From Treponema sp. (GTDB lineage Bacteria > Spirochaetota > Spirochaetia > Treponematales > Treponemataceae), in contig JAEDCY010000010.1 in assembly GCA_016293915.1 (NCBI GenBank), positions 1 through 64,000 on the forward strand: a stretch of DNA of 64,000 bases, given 5' to 3'. Position 1 is the first letter of the stretch. Each line of letters opens with the position of its first letter. The position numbers and the translations under genes were made by a program. This document shows positions 10,018 through 19,075 of this stretch, piece after piece. The notes beneath the pieces are model-generated. The model saw only the letters and a list, made by a program, of their open reading frames with translations, was not told the origin of the DNA and made no database searches.

Positions 10018-10068
10018 CAAAAAGGCTGCGGTAGTTTCGACAAGCTCAACCACCGCAGCCTTTTTGTT
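10018..10068 (+). terminator. Terminator hairpin built around a dispersed palindrome
   Basis: Arms AAAAGGCTGCGGT and ACCGCAGCCTTTTT form a strong stem with a T-rich tail. The loop contains GTTTCGACAAGCTCAACCAC, a copy of the dispersed repeat seen at eight other places in the window. It follows the symporter gene, and since the opposite strand also ends in T residues it may serve the convergent M16 protease gene too. Confidence 0.75.
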
Positions 10069-10115
10069 TTCCTCTACCCTTTCTCCTAAGGGGGACACCC
10101 CCTTAAGAACCCCTG

Positions 10116-12965
10116 TTATCTCTCAGGTTTCAAAAAAGCTTTTAACACTACATCAGTATTCAGATACTTATTTGCTGCTTCTACAAGAGCTTCTTTTGTA
10201 ATCCACTCTGCAACTTTTCCTGTATCTTTAGTAAACCATGTCGGTTCGTACTCAAACAGAACTTCTGCTGTAAAGCGATTAAGCCACCAGTAATTATTTC
10301 TCATATTAGTTTCAATTGTACGAATGTAAGTTTCCTTTAATTTTTCAATAAGATCATCAGAAATATTTCCTTTCTGAATTTCTTTAATTGTATCAATTAC
10401 AGTTTCATAAAGTTCATCCTGACGTGCCGGCTCACATCCAAATTCAATTGAAACTCTATAATAACGCTCTGGCCAGCCATCAATATATCCGTTTGTTGAA
10501 ACTCCATAAGAGCCACTTTTATCTTCGCGAATTACTTCACGTAAGCGAATATTTAAAAGAGAAGCAAGCTGATGAATAATTTCATTTTCCCTGAATTTTA
10601 CATCAAGATCATCACATACAGGAAGTGAATCTCCAAAGGCCATATAAATATGACCCTTATCATCAATTCCTTTATTTACAACAATTGATTTACTTTCTTT
10701 AGGGAATGGGAAATAAACATATTTTGTTTCATCAAACTTATCATTAGTTTTTAAACTTCCAAAATAATACGCACATAAATCTACAAGTTCTTTTTCATCA
10801 AAATCACCAACAAAAATAAACGTGAAGTCTGCCGGATTTGCAAAGCGTTCCCGATATACTTTTTCTGCAATCTTAGGATCCATTTTTTTAACATAGTCTT
10901 TATTAAATGGAGCTGAATAAACATTTTTACCCATTACAAGTTCATTAATTTTATCTGAAAAAACCTGCATTGGTTTTGCACCATAAGAGTCTGCTATTTC
11001 AGAATACTGTGTATAAATTGTTTTCCAAGCATCTTCACCAAACTGAGGTTTTGTAAACATCAGATTAATAAGCTGCAGGCTTTCTTCAAGATTATTTTTA
11101 TTTGCTGTTGCATTAAAAAATTCTCTTGTATTATTCATACCAATTGAAACAGCAAGATTTTTTGTAGTAGAAATTTTCTGGAACTGAGAATATGTAATTC
11201 CACCACGTCCAGAAAGATTTGAATAATCTATTGAAATCTGTGCAGATGGAATTTCTTCTTCTTTCAGCTGATATATTCCACCCTTACTTCCACCATAAAT
11301 TGCAATTGAGTCTTTTTTGAAATCAGTTTTTTTGGTGATGATTTTTACTCCATTTTCAAATGTGTACTGAGTACCACCAAGTTCTTTCAAAGCCTTTTTC
11401 TCAATAATCTTTCCTTTATTTGATGGCTTTTTCATGAAAGTCTCGCTTACAACATCATCTTTATAAGCTTCTGCTTCACTTTCATAATTTTTCCAGATAT
11501 CAACAATCTCTTTTTCTGAAGGAATATCTGCTGATTCTGGTGCAATAATTAACATCATTGTTCCACGATCAGCTAAAATCTTTTTAGTCAGTTCAAGAAT
11601 TTCTTCTGCTGTAATCTCATTAATTATTTTAGTTGAAATCTTTAGACTGTCTTCTTCTGTTGTAAATATATTTCCAAGTGTATAATAATTTACGAGACTG
11701 TTTACATAATTAATTGACGAATGTTTGTCTTTATTTTCATAACTCTGCTGCAATCCCTGAAGCATTGATTTTTTTACTCTTTCAAGCTCTGTTTCCGTAA
11801 CTCCATATTTCAAGAAACGTTCATACTCATCAATAAAAGCTTTTAATGCTTCCTTAAAACGTCCTGCCTTAGGAACCATATCTAACATTAAATTATAATT
11901 TTTTCGGGTAAAATCTATCATACCTGAACTTGCAGTAAGCCACTCAGCATCTGGAAGACTTGTTTTTTCATGACAACGCTGATTAAAAATACTCATAACA
12001 ATATTGCTTATAAAACCTTCACGAATCTGCTCAATTGTCGTAACAGGTTTTGATTCTTCCAATTGCTGAAAAATACAAATTTCAGTAACCGACAATTCTT
12101 TATCTCGCAATATTGTAATAGATTTTTCTGTCTGAAGAGGAACCTTAAATGAAGGAACTTTTGTTTCTTTTTCAGAAGCGGGAATTGTTCCCATTACTTC
12201 TTTTATCGCTTTTTCAAGAACATCAGCTTTAATATCACCTACAGCTACAACAGCCATGTTTTCTGGACGATACCATTTTTTATAAAAATCTACGACTCTA
12301 TCAAGTTTAATATTTTTGATGACATTTATATCACCTATAGGTAATCTTTTTTCATAACGAGAGTCTTTTAAGACAAGTCCTACTTCTTTCATAGCAACAC
12401 GCCAGTTTACACCCTGGGTTCTTTGTCTCCACTCTTCAATAATTACACCACGTTCTTTTTCAAACTCAACAGAATCAAAGGTAACGGAACAAGCCCAGTC
12501 ATGTAATACCAGAAGACTTGTTTTTAAAATCTCAGGATTATCTGCCGGCAGCTCAAGCATATAAACTGTATGCTCAAAACTTGTTTCGGCATTTACTTCC
12601 GGACCAAAAGACATTCCAATTGATTCAAAATAATCTACAATGGCAGATTTTTCAAAGTTCTCGGTTCCATTGAAGCACATATGCTCAACAAAGTGAGCAA
12701 TACCTTTCTGGTCCTCATCTTCCATACACGAACCGGCTTTTACAACAAGTCGAAGCTGTATACGGTTTTTAGGTTCACCATTTTCACGAATAAAATATGA
12801 CATTCCATTGTCAAGTTTTCCCTGCTTTACTGCAGAATCCAAAACGAGCTGGTTACCATTGGATTTATTTTCAACTTTTGAAGTTGAACATCCAGTTACC
12901 AGAAGTAATGAAGCAACAAATGCTGCTGCAAAGAATGCAGCAAATAGTTTGTTTAGTTTTTTCAT
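10116..12965 (-). CDS. M16 family zinc metalloprotease lipoprotein
   Basis: A 949-residue protein. The signal peptide ends in LLLVTGC, so Cys26 is the predicted lipidation site. The inverted zinc motif HFVEH is at residues 91-95, with a downstream glutamate in FEKERGVIIEEWR as the likely third ligand. The length fits a two-repeat M16B/PqqL-like enzyme with a catalytic N-terminal half and a non-catalytic C-terminal half that close as a clamshell on peptides. It probably degrades peptides in the periplasm or at the outer surface. It stands alone, divergent from metF. Confidence 0.9.
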   Translation of the reverse strand: MKKLNKLFAAFFAAAFVASLLLVTGCSTSKVENKSNGNQLVLDSAVKQGKLDNGMSYFIRENGEPKNRIQLRLVVKAGSCMEDEDQKGIAHFVEHMCFNGTENFEKSAIVDYFESIGMSFGPEVNAETSFEHTVYMLELPADNPEILKTSLLVLHDWACSVTFDSVEFEKERGVIIEEWRQRTQGVNWRVAMKEVGLVLKDSRYEKRLPIGDINVIKNIKLDRVVDFYKKWYRPENMAVVAVGDIKADVLEKAIKEVMGTIPASEKETKVPSFKVPLQTEKSITILRDKELSVTEICIFQQLEESKPVTTIEQIREGFISNIVMSIFNQRCHEKTSLPDAEWLTASSGMIDFTRKNYNLMLDMVPKAGRFKEALKAFIDEYERFLKYGVTETELERVKKSMLQGLQQSYENKDKHSSINYVNSLVNYYTLGNIFTTEEDSLKISTKIINEITAEEILELTKKILADRGTMMLIIAPESADIPSEKEIVDIWKNYESEAEAYKDDVVSETFMKKPSNKGKIIEKKALKELGGTQYTFENGVKIITKKTDFKKDSIAIYGGSKGGIYQLKEEEIPSAQISIDYSNLSGRGGITYSQFQKISTTKNLAVSIGMNNTREFFNATANKNNLEESLQLINLMFTKPQFGEDAWKTIYTQYSEIADSYGAKPMQVFSDKINELVMGKNVYSAPFNKDYVKKMDPKIAEKVYRERFANPADFTFIFVGDFDEKELVDLCAYYFGSLKTNDKFDETKYVYFPFPKESKSIVVNKGIDDKGHIYMAFGDSLPVCDDLDVKFRENEIIHQLASLLNIRLREVIREDKSGSYGVSTNGYIDGWPERYYRVSIEFGCEPARQDELYETVIDTIKEIQKGNISDDLIEKLKETYIRTIETNMRNNYWWLNRFTAEVLFEYEPTWFTKDTGKVAEWITKEALVEAANKYLNTDVVLKAFLKPER

Positions 12966-13069
12966 TTGAATCTCCTGATTTTTTTTATATTCAAATTATA
13001 GACATTTAAGCTTTTTAAATTAACAAAATAATAAAAAAATAACCGAAGTTACTATCTTTTTTTATATAC

Positions 13070-13098
13070 TTCTCATTTTCTTTGTTTCTTTATATAAT
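13070..13098 (+). promoter_or_regulatory. Promoter of metF, near-leaderless
   Basis: A perfect TATAAT at 13093-13098 with a weaker -35 (TTCTCA, 13070-13075) spaced 17 bp. Transcription would begin about 7 bp later, only about 5 bases before the ATG at 13110, and no Shine-Dalgarno sequence is present. The mRNA would be almost leaderless. Confidence 0.5.
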
Positions 13099-13109
13099 AA
13101 CAATTGAAT

Positions 13110-14009
13110 ATGATAGACGAAACACAATTCAAGAATAAAACAATTTTCTCTTTTGAAGTTTTTCCTCCAAAAAAAACAATGCCCATCGATACAATTTTTT
13201 CTACACTCGATGAGCTTAAAGGTCTTTCTCCGGATTTCATTTCCGTAACCTTTGGTGCGGGAGGCAGCGAAAACTGTAATAATTCTGTAGAAATTGCGAA
13301 GCATATTAAAAATGTTTGCAATGTAGAATCGGTAATTCATATGCCGGCTCTTAATATGACAAAAGCAGATGCACAGTTTGTACTTGAGCAGTTTCAGCAG
13401 GCAGGAATCAACAATATTCTTGCCCTTCGTGGTGATAAAGTTGAAGGAAAAGAACCAGCCAATGAATTTCTTCATGCCAGCAACTTAATTTCCTTTATTA
13501 AAGAATTTGACTCAAAACGAACAGACGGTAAGAAGTTTAAAATTTTTGGTGCCTGCTATCCGGAACTTCACCCGCAGTCAAAAGATGTTTTTGAAGATAT
13601 TGATTACCTTAAAAAGAAAGTTGATGCAGGCGCAAGTCATTTGCTTTCACAGTTATTTTTTGATAACACCCAATTCTACCGCTTTCTTGAACGCTGCCAG
13701 ATAAAAGGCATTAACGTTCCTGTAGAAGCTGGAATTATGCCAGCAACTAACAAAAAATCAATTGAAAGAATGGTAAGCATGACAAATGCCGTGCTTCCTA
13801 AAAAGTTTACAGATATGATGGACCGTTACGGAGATCATCCGGAAGCAATCCGCGATGCAGGTATTGCCTACGCCATCGATCAGATTGTAGATCTTGTTAC
13901 CCACGGTGTTTCAGGTATTCACCTTTACACTATGAATAATCCTCTTGTTGCAAGAAAGATTTACGAAGCAACAAAGAGTTTGTTTGATGTTCCACCGATT
14001 TTAAAATAA
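13110..14009 (+). CDS. metF: 5,10-methylenetetrahydrofolate reductase
   Basis: A 299-residue TIM-barrel flavoprotein that reduces methylene-THF to methyl-THF for methionine synthesis. FSFEVFPPKK near the N-terminus carries the catalytic glutamate, and NNILALRGD is the conserved FAD/folate-binding region. HLYTMNNP near the C-terminus is also typical. Length matches the bacterial MetF family. An upstream in-frame TTG at 13104 would add two residues; the ATG at 13110 is preferred. No other methionine genes are adjacent. Confidence 0.92.
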   Translation: MIDETQFKNKTIFSFEVFPPKKTMPIDTIFSTLDELKGLSPDFISVTFGAGGSENCNNSVEIAKHIKNVCNVESVIHMPALNMTKADAQFVLEQFQQAGINNILALRGDKVEGKEPANEFLHASNLISFIKEFDSKRTDGKKFKIFGACYPELHPQSKDVFEDIDYLKKKVDAGASHLLSQLFFDNTQFYRFLERCQIKGINVPVEAGIMPATNKKSIERMVSMTNAVLPKKFTDMMDRYGDHPEAIRDAGIAYAIDQIVDLVTHGVSGIHLYTMNNPLVARKIYEATKSLFDVPPILK

Positions 14010-14222
14010 AAAGGGGATGACCAATAAGTATCGTCATGCTGAACCTTTGCAGCACAGCTGCTCGGAGACTCGCTAAAAATAGTCCACTGGACTATTTTTG
14101 CCCTGCTACGCAGTGCCGCTCCCTATGTTTCAGCATCTACACTATATCTAGGCCTATAGATTCCGAAACAAGTTCGGAATGACACTAGGAAGTAAACTTA
14201 TTGGTCAGCCCCTTTCATTTTT
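14009..14222 (+). terminator. metF terminator hairpin whose loop holds an inserted repeat
   Basis: The arm AAAGGGGATGACCAATAAGT (ending 14029) pairs with ACTTATTGGTCAGCCCCTTT (14196-14215), followed by a T-rich tail to 14222. About 165 bp separate the arms, and that loop is almost entirely filled by a dispersed repeat starting TCGTCATGCTGAAC and ending GTTCGGAATGACA. The simplest reading is that a repeat inserted into the loop of an existing terminator. Confidence 0.55.
14031..14187. repeat. MITE-like dispersed repeat, copy A
   Basis: Bounded by imperfect inverted ends (GTCATGCTGAAC at left, GTTCGGAATGAC at right). The core contains GCAGCACAGCTGC, then GGAGACTCGCTAAAAA, a perfect stem of TAGTCCA/TGGACTA flanked by A and T runs, and CCGCTCCCTA. 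Related cores occur at 24376-24454 and 42614-42690, with reduced forms near 30150 and 32905. It encodes no protein. Confidence 0.7.
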
Positions 14223-14243
14223 AACAGTTCTGCTACTTTAGCC

Positions 14244-15284
14244 TTACTTTACTAATTTTACATCAAAACAGATATAAGAGTTTCCTGGAATTCCAGCCTG
14301 TGGAATTCCGTAAGCTCCATAAGCGAGCTCTGGCGGAATTACCATTTTACGTGTTTCGCCATATTTCATTTCCTGAACCATAGCATCAAATCCAGGAATC
14401 ATTTCGCCGCCTGCTGTTGTAAATTCAAGAGGCTCGTGTCCCTGTGGATGGAATTCTTTTGATGCATCAAAAATCTGGCCATTAGGAAGGTAACCCTTAT
14501 ACTCTACAGTTACTTTCTTTCCCTTTCCACAAACAGCACCAGAACCCTCTTTAAGAATCTGATAGTAAGTTCCGTTGCTTGCTTTTTCACAGCCTTCAAT
14601 TACTTTTGCAATTGTCTTTTTCTGAAGTTCTTCCTGGAAGCTGGTAGCCTTCTTGCTACCCTCAGCCTTGAGTTCATCAAAGCTCTTCTGAGTTACTTTG
14701 AAAGCTTCAGCATCTTTACCCTGGCGAACAATCTTCAAAGACTTAATGGTGTCTCCCTGAGCAACAGCATTTACCACATCCTGTCCTGAAAGAACTTCAC
14801 CAAAAATTGTATGCTTGTAGTTGAGCCAGTCTGTTGGAACGTGAGTAATAAAGAACTGACTTCCGTTTGTATTAGCACCAGAGTTTGCCATAGCAAGCTT
14901 ACCAGGCTTATCAAAAATATAACCTTCAACAAATTCATCAGCAAACTTATAGCCTGGGCCACCAGTTCCGTTACCCTGTGGATCACCACCCTGAATCATA
15001 AAGTCAGAAATTACACGGTGAAATTTCAAACCATCATAAAATGGTTTTCCCTTTGCTGCATCAAGAGTACCTTCTGCCAAACCAACAAAGTTAGAAACTG
15101 TCATTGGAGTTTCTTTGTAAAAAAGATTAAGAACGATTGTTCCCTTTTCTGTTTCAAGAAGAGCAAATACACCTTCTTTTCCTTTAAGTGCTTCCATGTT
15201 TTTCCCCTTTGAACCTGCAGCTGTACAAGAAGTTAATGCAACTACAGCTAAAAGTCCTGCAATAATAGTTTTTTTGATTTTCAT
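14244..15284 (-). CDS. Dual immunophilin lipoprotein: cyclophilin-FKBP fusion peptidyl-prolyl isomerase
   Basis: A 346-residue protein. The signal peptide ends in VVALTSC, predicting a lipoprotein. Residues of about 35-190 form a cyclophilin domain, with FHRVISDFMIQGGDP and GSQFFITHVPTDWL as the active-site regions. Residues of about 250-346 form an FKBP domain (VTVEYKGYLPNGQIFDAS, GEMIPGFDAMVQEM, PPELAYG). Two unrelated isomerase folds in one chain make a dual-family immunophilin, an arrangement that I recall being reported for Treponema. It probably assists folding of exported proteins. It ends the operon that begins at dnaA. Confidence 0.9.
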   Translation of the reverse strand: MKIKKTIIAGLLAVVALTSCTAAGSKGKNMEALKGKEGVFALLETEKGTIVLNLFYKETPMTVSNFVGLAEGTLDAAKGKPFYDGLKFHRVISDFMIQGGDPQGNGTGGPGYKFADEFVEGYIFDKPGKLAMANSGANTNGSQFFITHVPTDWLNYKHTIFGEVLSGQDVVNAVAQGDTIKSLKIVRQGKDAEAFKVTQKSFDELKAEGSKKATSFQEELQKKTIAKVIEGCEKASNGTYYQILKEGSGAVCGKGKKVTVEYKGYLPNGQIFDASKEFHPQGHEPLEFTTAGGEMIPGFDAMVQEMKYGETRKMVIPPELAYGAYGIPQAGIPGNSYICFDVKLVK

Positions 15285-15293
15285 TTTTCCCTC

Positions 15294-16112
15294 TTAGAAT
15301 TGAGTTTTAAACCATTTATAAACAGCTTCCATTCGTGCTGACATTGAGTTAGTTATCTGACCCTTAATGCCAGGGAATTTAACGCTGTCTGTATCTGTAC
15401 ATAAGTATAAAAGCAAATCATCATCACAATCTATTACAAGAATGTTAATTATCATTTTTCCAGGATAGATTGCCTTAAATGGTCCGATTCCCATTTTGTC
15501 CAGAATACTAAAATTACACCACAGGCTTTCCTCATTCTGACGATAAGAAAGCTTATAAGTATTTATACCGAAGCTGTTATCATCCTGAAGACAATAAGAA
15601 ACCTGCCCATCTGCGCTGCCTGTATTCTGATCTGCTATTGGAGTTTTATCATCTGGTCCTGCAATCATATATGTTTTTTCATACAGAACACACTCTTTCT
15701 TTTTTGTAGTTGAATAATATTTCATTCCCTGCATTTTAGAAATTGAGCGTATAACAGTAGAAACATCAGCAATTGTAACTGTATTTTTTCCAGAGTTTCC
15801 TTTTTCAAGAAGCTCTTTTTTACTTAAAAGATAAAGTCCTTCATAAGTATAAGGATAATTCTTTGGATTCTTTTCTATCATTGTTTTACTGATTACATCA
15901 CTATAATCAGATTCAGGAAGAAGAAAGAATCCTTCAGATCCATCATCCTGGTATTTTGCGACGGTTCCGTTTTTAACCAAATCGTCATAATACTTTGAAT
16001 CTACAATTGATTTTACCTTTGCATTTTCTCCGGCAAAAGCAGTACCGGCAAATGCGGTACCAGCCAGAAGAAAAAGACTTAATTTTCTAACGAACGTTAG
16101 TTTGTTTGTCAT
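15294..16112 (-). CDS. Exported protein of unknown function
   Basis: A 272-residue protein I do not recognise. It has a signal peptide ending in a duplicated cleavage motif, AFAGTAFAGEN. The mature part is mixed alpha/beta with no obvious catalytic motif; NTYKLSYRQNEESLWCNFSI and the basic C-terminus stand out. The start codon overlaps the jag stop (TAATG), so translation is coupled to jag, and the immunophilin gene follows 10 bp downstream. The context suggests an envelope role, but function is open. Confidence 0.75.
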   Translation of the reverse strand: MTNKLTFVRKLSLFLLAGTAFAGTAFAGENAKVKSIVDSKYYDDLVKNGTVAKYQDDGSEGFFLLPESDYSDVISKTMIEKNPKNYPYTYEGLYLLSKKELLEKGNSGKNTVTIADVSTVIRSISKMQGMKYYSTTKKKECVLYEKTYMIAGPDDKTPIADQNTGSADGQVSYCLQDDNSFGINTYKLSYRQNEESLWCNFSILDKMGIGPFKAIYPGKMIINILVIDCDDDLLLYLCTDTDSVKFPGIKGQITNSMSARMEAVYKWFKTQF

Positions 16113-16813
16113 TAACGAATTCCTTTATAAAGAACGCGAACCTGTTTGAATACACCCTCACCTTCACTCTTTGTTTCAACATCAGGAATGTCGTTCAAAG
16201 TTGTGTGAATAAGACGGCGCTCAAACGGATTCATAGGTTCAAGCAGAATAGAGTTGTGCGAAAGGCGAACCTTATCTGCTGTTGTATATGCGAGGCGAAC
16301 AAGTGTTTCTTCGCGACGGATTCTGTAGTTTTCTGTATCGAGAATTACGCGAACTTCTTCGTGACCAAGGCGTCCTGCATAAATATTTGCAAGAAGCTGA
16401 AGTGCATCGAGATTCTTTCCCTTGCGTCCGATAAGAATTGAAGAATAAGAAGAATCAAGACGGATTCCAAGCTTTTTTTCTTCACGATAAGAAACTTCAA
16501 CCTTTACATCGTAACCCATTTTTTCAATTACATTCTGTATAAATTCAATAAGTTTCTGCTCAAATTCACCCTGTGGAAGAGGATCTGCAACAAGACGTGA
16601 ATGTTTTTCTTCAGAAGCATTTCCTGCCCAACCTGAATTACCTTCATTATCATCAAGAGTATGAACTCTGATTTTTACATATCCTTTTTTGAAAATTGAG
16701 TTTTTCTGTGTTTCAAGAATCTCAACATCGAACTGGTCGCGTTCAAGACCAAGCTCATTAACTGCCATTTCAATAGCTTCTTTTTCAGTTTTTCCTTCAA
16801 ACTCGTATGTCAT
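16112..16813 (-). CDS. jag: Jag/KhpB RNA-binding protein (Jag-N, KH, R3H)
   Basis: A 233-residue protein. The N-terminal Jag-N domain begins with TYEFEGKTEKEAIEMAVNEL. A KH domain contains LIGRKGKNLDALQLLANI, a GxxG-type loop. The C-terminal R3H domain contains MNPFERRLIHTTL with the Arg-x3-His pattern. It binds RNA and, with KhpA in other bacteria, affects cell envelope and division. The usual partner gene yidC lies directly upstream, and the dispersed repeat at 16847-16916 sits in the gap. Confidence 0.9.
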   Translation of the reverse strand: MTYEFEGKTEKEAIEMAVNELGLERDQFDVEILETQKNSIFKKGYVKIRVHTLDDNEGNSGWAGNASEEKHSRLVADPLPQGEFEQKLIEFIQNVIEKMGYDVKVEVSYREEKKLGIRLDSSYSSILIGRKGKNLDALQLLANIYAGRLGHEEVRVILDTENYRIRREETLVRLAYTTADKVRLSHNSILLEPMNPFERRLIHTTLNDIPDVETKSEGEGVFKQVRVLYKGIR

Positions 16814-16846
16814 TTTATTTATCTCCTTTAATAGTCATCATTACAT

Positions 16847-16916
16847 GTGGTTTCGATACGGTTTCACCTACTCAACCACCGGTGATTGAGTAGCCCGAAG
16901 GGTGTATCGAAATCAC
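16847..16916. repeat. Dispersed palindromic repeat, double hairpin between yidC and jag
   Basis: Starts GTGGTTTCGATACG and ends CGAAATCAC. An inner CTACTCAACCACCGGTGATT forms a second palindrome, so two hairpins can stack. The right end supplies the TGA stop codon of yidC, which suggests the repeat arrived at, or replaced, the end of that gene. Confidence 0.7.
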
Positions 16917-18742
16917 TTTTTCTTTCCTTTAGCTTTTGGTGGAAGTACTTTCTGCTCTTTTGAAACAAATCCACCATTTTCTTTTTCTGCTCTCTTTTCC
17001 TTCATCATCTTATTTATAATAAGCTGCTGGAAAATCTGCAGAACGTTACTTGTGAGCCAGTACAGAAGAAGTCCTGCCGGTGCATTATAGAACATAAAGA
17101 AGAACATCAAAGGCATACCGTACATCATAAACTTCATTGTTGCCTGACTCTGACCTGAAGCTCCTGCCTGACCATACTGAGTAATCTTACCTGATAACAA
17201 CTGAGTTGCAACATAGATTACAGGTAAAAGTCTTAACTGATTACCAATTAACGGAATGTTGAAATCAAAGGTCTTTACAACATCACCTGTTGAAAGGTCA
17301 GGAATCCAGCCAGGAATGAACATTGCTCCGCGGAATTCAAAGTAATTATTGAAAAGGTTGTACATTGCAAAGAGTACAAGGAACTGGAATAACATAGGAA
17401 GACATCCGCTTGCAGGGTTATAACCGGCCTGCTGATAAAGCTTTGCAGTTTCCTGCTGAAGCTTCTGCTGATCATTCTTGTACTTTTCCTGAAGAGCCTT
17501 CATCTTTGGCTGCAAATCCTGCATCTTAAGAGAACTCAATGACTGCTTCTTTGAAATAGGGAACATAATAACCTTAAGGAAGATTGTCATTATAATGATT
17601 GAAAGTCCCCAGTTATGAACAACTTTATTTAAGTATTCAAGAATAACCTTAAGAATCTTTTCGAGCCAGTTGAGCCATCCGCTTGTCTGCAAAGCCTGAG
17701 AAAGCTTTTTACCACCAAAGTTCCAGCCATTGTTTTCTGCAATATTATAGCGTTTAAGATCCTTATCGTTGCGTGGACCAAAGTACATATAGTAAGTATC
17801 AGAAATATCTGAACCAGAAACAGCATTTCTTTCAATGATTGCCTGAGCGTTTGCATAATCATTTACTTCAACAGAAGAAGAATACCAGCAGCTCTTGATA
17901 GTTTCTGGAGCTGAAGGAATTACAAGTTCAACAAAGTATTTACCTGCAATACCACTCCAGATAAAGTCTTTTCCATATTCTTTAAACTGACCATTGCTCA
18001 ACATAATCTTTTTATATTTCTGACCATTGTAAGCAATGAATTCACGGCGTTCATAACGATTCTGCTTTGGATCGTAATGAGGTCCAATCTGTGGTGATGT
18101 TCTGATTGTATAAGCAGTACCACCAACATCAAGACCTGTTGAGTCAGCAGTATGAATAAGAACATCAAGCTTGAAAACATATTCACCATCCATGAAAGAA
18201 TAAACTTTTCGCAAAGTTGTTTTTTTGCCGTTTACTTTCATAGTTTTTGTAAAGGTAATTGTTTTATCATTGATTTCTGTATTGAAAATTTCATCAATAA
18301 TTTTTGAATCAGCTTTTCCAAATGAAATTGCACAGGTTCTGTTTCTGCTATTAATGTTATCAGAAATCTGAACAAAATCATTTGTATCCATATCTTTGTG
18401 ATCAAGAAGTTTATAACTGATAATGTCTCCACCTTTATTAGTGAACACAACCTCAACTTTATCAGTTTTAATTGTATACTTCTGCTCAGCAATAACAGGC
18501 TGTGAATTTTTTGATTCTTCAACTTCTGCATCAGCATCATCAAAAACAGCAGCATCTTCTTCCATAGCTGAAAGATCAAGCTCCTGTGGTTCTGCCTGCT
18601 CAGCAGTTTCTACTGACTGTGTCTGAGCTGCCTGTTTTCCAATTGCAGGATTTAAACCTGGAAAAAACTTTGGCAAAATCAGATAAGATGCAATAATTAC
18701 AAGTGTAGAAAGGACAATAGCCCAAATGGTATTTTTATCCAT
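16913..18742 (-). CDS. yidC: Membrane protein insertase YidC
   Basis: A 609-residue protein. The N-terminal transmembrane segment (NTIWAIVLSTLVIIASYLIL) is followed by an acidic linker and the large periplasmic domain of Gram-negative-type YidC. The C-terminal five-helix insertase core includes NWGLSIIIMTIFLKVIMFPI and FQFLVLFAMYNLFNNYFEFRG. The C-tail is strongly basic and can bind ribosomes. It inserts proteins into the inner membrane with or without SecYEG. The standard rpmH-rnpA-yidD-yidC-jag order is preserved. Confidence 0.95.
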   Translation of the reverse strand: MDKNTIWAIVLSTLVIIASYLILPKFFPGLNPAIGKQAAQTQSVETAEQAEPQELDLSAMEEDAAVFDDADAEVEESKNSQPVIAEQKYTIKTDKVEVVFTNKGGDIISYKLLDHKDMDTNDFVQISDNINSRNRTCAISFGKADSKIIDEIFNTEINDKTITFTKTMKVNGKKTTLRKVYSFMDGEYVFKLDVLIHTADSTGLDVGGTAYTIRTSPQIGPHYDPKQNRYERREFIAYNGQKYKKIMLSNGQFKEYGKDFIWSGIAGKYFVELVIPSAPETIKSCWYSSSVEVNDYANAQAIIERNAVSGSDISDTYYMYFGPRNDKDLKRYNIAENNGWNFGGKKLSQALQTSGWLNWLEKILKVILEYLNKVVHNWGLSIIIMTIFLKVIMFPISKKQSLSSLKMQDLQPKMKALQEKYKNDQQKLQQETAKLYQQAGYNPASGCLPMLFQFLVLFAMYNLFNNYFEFRGAMFIPGWIPDLSTGDVVKTFDFNIPLIGNQLRLLPVIYVATQLLSGKITQYGQAGASGQSQATMKFMMYGMPLMFFFMFYNAPAGLLLYWLTSNVLQIFQQLIINKMMKEKRAEKENGGFVSKEQKVLPPKAKGKKK

Positions 18743-18813
18743 ATTTTTTTTCCTTATTTATGAGGTAAAGCATAAAATGCTTTGCTATTAATCACGGACA
18801 GCACAGCTGCACT

Positions 18814-19071
18814 TTAAGGAACGGGATCATATCCGCCTTCGTGAAATGGATTGCATTTGAGAACTCGTTTAATTGAAAGTAAAAGGCCCTTACCTGGCCC
18901 GTATTTTTGGATTGCCTCAAGCGCGTATGCAGAACAAGTGGGAGTAAATCTACAGCTTGGCCCGTGCAATGGAGAAATACAAATTTGATAAGCACGAATT
19001 AAAAAACAGAAAAACTTTGTGAAAAATTTTTTTATGGCTCCGCCTAAAACTTTTGCCAGTTTTTTCAACAT
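18814..19071 (-). CDS. yidD: Membrane protein insertion efficiency factor YidD
   Basis: An 85-residue protein. The family core is visible as IRAYQICISPLHGPSCRFTPTCS followed by YALEAIQKYGPGKGLLLS and the CNPFHEGGYDPVP tail. YidD is a small amphipathic membrane-bound factor that improves YidC-dependent insertion. The gene begins 4 bp after the end of rnpA, as usual in this block. Confidence 0.95.
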   Translation of the reverse strand: MLKKLAKVLGGAIKKFFTKFFCFLIRAYQICISPLHGPSCRFTPTCSAYALEAIQKYGPGKGLLLSIKRVLKCNPFHEGGYDPVP

Positions 19072-19075
19072 AGCC

